Positions 3,718-5,170 of a DNA stretch of 5,170 bases are shown in pieces. A program made the position numbers and the translations under genes. The notes below the pieces were generated by a model. It was not told the DNA's origin. It ran no database searches and was given only the letters and a program-made list of their open reading frames with translations. Position 1 is the first letter of the stretch. The number at the start of each line of letters is the position of its first letter. This stretch comes from CAYHIN01 sp964356705. Lineage in GTDB: Bacteria; Patescibacteriota; Microgenomatia; CAZETR01; Amesbacteraceae. The stretch spans positions 1 through 5,170 of the forward strand of contig CAYHIN010000048.1 of NCBI GenBank assembly GCA_964356705.1, in the 5' to 3' direction.

Positions 3718-5170
3718 CTAATTGACCCGAAAGCCATCTTTGACGAAATGGTAGTTATCCAGGGCAGTATTAGTCTTTGGTAGTATCCCGGATACAATAA
3801 CATCGTTGCCATAGAAATTAGGAATAATGTCTCCTTCCTTTGTGAATATTTTTTCTTTCTGCATCACTGCCGCCTCGTTTGCGCCAATATATATTGGTTG
3901 GTATTGTCTACCCGCAATAGTGATACGGTGATTAAGTGAGTCTTCGGCAATTTCGTAAAATGTTTTTATGGCTCCATCGGGGGTTGTCGTCGTTTTAATA
4001 GAAGCCTCACTTGCAAGCCAGCTCATAGTTTCTCTATTAACAAGATGATAATTGTCCACTTCAGTGCCGGTTTTAGCCAAAATTCCAATTATTTTCATTT
4101 CCCCGATGCCATAGAAATTGGGGAGAGTGTCACCGGCACCTCTTATTAATTTTTCTTCTTTCATCATGACAGCTTCGTCAAACCCAATGATCATCTCATT
4201 TATACCCAACATGGCTTTGCCTTCTGCCAGGGGAAGTCCTAAAGTTTCATGAGGCTCAACTTCTAAAAATAGTTTGGGATTTTCGCCTACGTAATTTACT
4301 TTTCCTTGGGCTGCGATAAATAGTTCTTTTGCTTGTTGGACCACTTTGGGATCCACTTTGACCTCGGCTGCGGCCACCATTGTGGCGACTCCTTCGGTCA
4401 TCCCGGAACTAAATCTGGCAAATTCAAAGAACATCAGACTGAATGCTAACACCATAAAAATCGGCGCATATGCGGAAGCATAGTTTTTGCGACCGGGTCG
4501 AAATAGCTTTAAGAGTAAGGAATTGCCAACCACTGAGACAGAACTTAAGGCCATAGCAAGTCCGGCAAGCTCCGGCTTGAGAACTAAGCCTATTCCAAAA
4601 AACAGTCTGGCGGCAATTGGTATACCTAAGACGTTGTAAAACAGGGCAAAGAACATGTTTTGCTTGATTTTTGACATAGTTTCTTTGGATAAATCGATAG
4701 CGTGGACCACATCACGCAGGTCGTTTTTGATAATGACGATACCACCCGTTTCCATGGCTACATCGGTTCCCGATCCCATGGCAATTCCTAAATCAGCTTG
4801 AGCCAAGGCCGGTGCGTCATTGATGCCATCACCCACCATGGCCACCTTTTTACCAAGCTGTTGCAGCTTTTTAACTTCGTTGGCTTTGTCTTCTGGTAAA
4901 ACTTCGGCCAATACATTTGTGATTCCGACCTGACGAGCAATGGCCTGCGCGGTCCTCTGATTATCTCCGGTGATCATATATACTTCGATACCCATTTTCT
5001 GAAGTGAGGCTACTGCCTGCCCCGAAGTTTCCTTGACTGTGTCTGCTACGGCTACAAAACCCACTACACCGCCTTTATAAGCAAGAACCATGGCGGTCTT
5101 ACCTTGCTCGTCTAGGGTTCCCATTTGATTGTCAATCCTATTGACGGTCAAGATAAAAACATCGGGAACC
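3718..5170 (-). CDS. Copper-type P1B ATPase, C-terminal part, with an extra helix and a duplicated C-terminal domain (5' end outside window)
   Basis: The frame is open to the right edge; TTG at 5151 (residue 1 in this numbering) is not a real start. Present are the end of the N/P domain, the TGDN motif (61-64), the GDGINDAP hinge (107-114) and the last core helices. Helix 7 carries Tyr172-Asn173. Helix 8 carries M200-x-x-S203-S204 within MALSSVSVVGNS. The YN and MxxSS residues mark Cu(+) exporters of the CopA type. DKTGT, CPC and any N-terminal metal domains lie outside. Most CopA proteins end soon after helix 8. Here about 258 residues follow: a ninth hydrophobic helix (about 228-247) and a soluble region with two similar repeats (about 321-371 and 421-470). 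Both repeats share GD-x-x-PNFYG, GIL-x-KT and DNYH. The 477 residues contain no Cys. The DUF305 gene follows 12 bases downstream. The ATPase call is firm; the tail's role is unknown. Confidence 0.95.
   Translation of the reverse strand, partial: VPDVFILTVNRIDNQMGTLDEQGKTAMVLAYKGGVVGFVAVADTVKETSGQAVASLQKMGIEVYMITGDNQRTAQAIARQVGITNVLAEVLPEDKANEVKKLQQLGKKVAMVGDGINDAPALAQADLGIAMGSGTDVAMETGGIVIIKNDLRDVVHAIDLSKETMSKIKQNMFFALFYNVLGIPIAARLFFGIGLVLKPELAGLAMALSSVSVVGNSLLLKLFRPGRKNYASAYAPIFMVLAFSLMFFEFARFSSGMTEGVATMVAAAEVKVDPKVVQQAKELFIAAQGKVNYVGENPKLFLEVEPHETLGLPLAEGKAMLGINEMIIGFDEAVMMKEEKLIRGAGDTLPNFYGIGEMKIIGILAKTGTEVDNYHLVNRETMSWLASEASIKTTTTPDGAIKTFYEIAEDSLNHRITIAGRQYQPIYIGANEAAVMQKEKIFTKEGDIIPNFYGNDVIVSGILPKTNTALDNYHFVKDGFRVN

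Noticed and set aside
5016..5024. A 9-bp match to the tRNA repeat core (CCTGCCCCG) inside the ATPase gene
   Set aside because: It encodes an ordinary P-type ATPase segment (residues SGQA), the match stops after nine bases, and no tRNA-end context surrounds it; chance is the simplest explanation.
1..5170. CRISPR arrays, insertion-sequence transposases, rRNA genes, riboswitches
   Set aside because: No regularly spaced repeats, terminal inverted repeats with a transposase frame, or recognisable structured RNA other than the tRNA were seen on either strand.

Overview
The window is bacterial chromosomal DNA from an organism I cannot place with certainty. The genes are compact and short-spaced, and several starts look leaderless: a -10 hexamer lies exactly six bases before the start codon. 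Stop codons fit the standard code, since TGA, TAG and TAA all end genes. The style suits an uncultured, small-genome bacterium such as one of the Patescibacteria/CPR type, but that is inference and no marker gene here proves it.

Layout. Positions 1-584 (+) hold the 3' part of an unrecognised membrane-anchored or lipoprotein-like gene. It runs convergently into a Nudix hydrolase gene (576-1103, -), overlapping it by 9 bp. The short gap 1104-1141 holds back-to-back promoters for the Nudix gene (-) and for a tRNA-Gln(CTG) gene (1142-1212, +). After the tRNA comes an unrecognised 246-aa protein gene (1252-1992, +). An exact 13-bp copy of the tRNA 3' end follows at 2014-2026. The two copies bracket an 813-bp unit carrying one gene, which is the signature of a mobile unit integrated at a tRNA 3' end. 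Then come a small membrane protein (2056-2313, +) and a nucleotidyltransferase-fold protein (2336-3019, +), each with its own leaderless-type promoter. A weak terminator hairpin (3076-3096) lies where the + and - genes converge.

From 3079 to the right edge the - strand carries a copper operon. A Cu(+)-type P1B ATPase (partial, 3718-5170) is followed 12 bp later by a two-repeat DUF305 protein (3079-3705). The ATPase has an unusual C-terminal extension of about 258 residues: an extra membrane helix and then a soluble region with two copies of a repeat of about 50 residues. By topology this region, like DUF305, should lie outside the membrane, where exported copper would emerge.

Most worth following up are the single-gene unit in tRNA-Gln, the repeated tail of the copper ATPase, and the uniform -10/six-base/start-codon arrangement.
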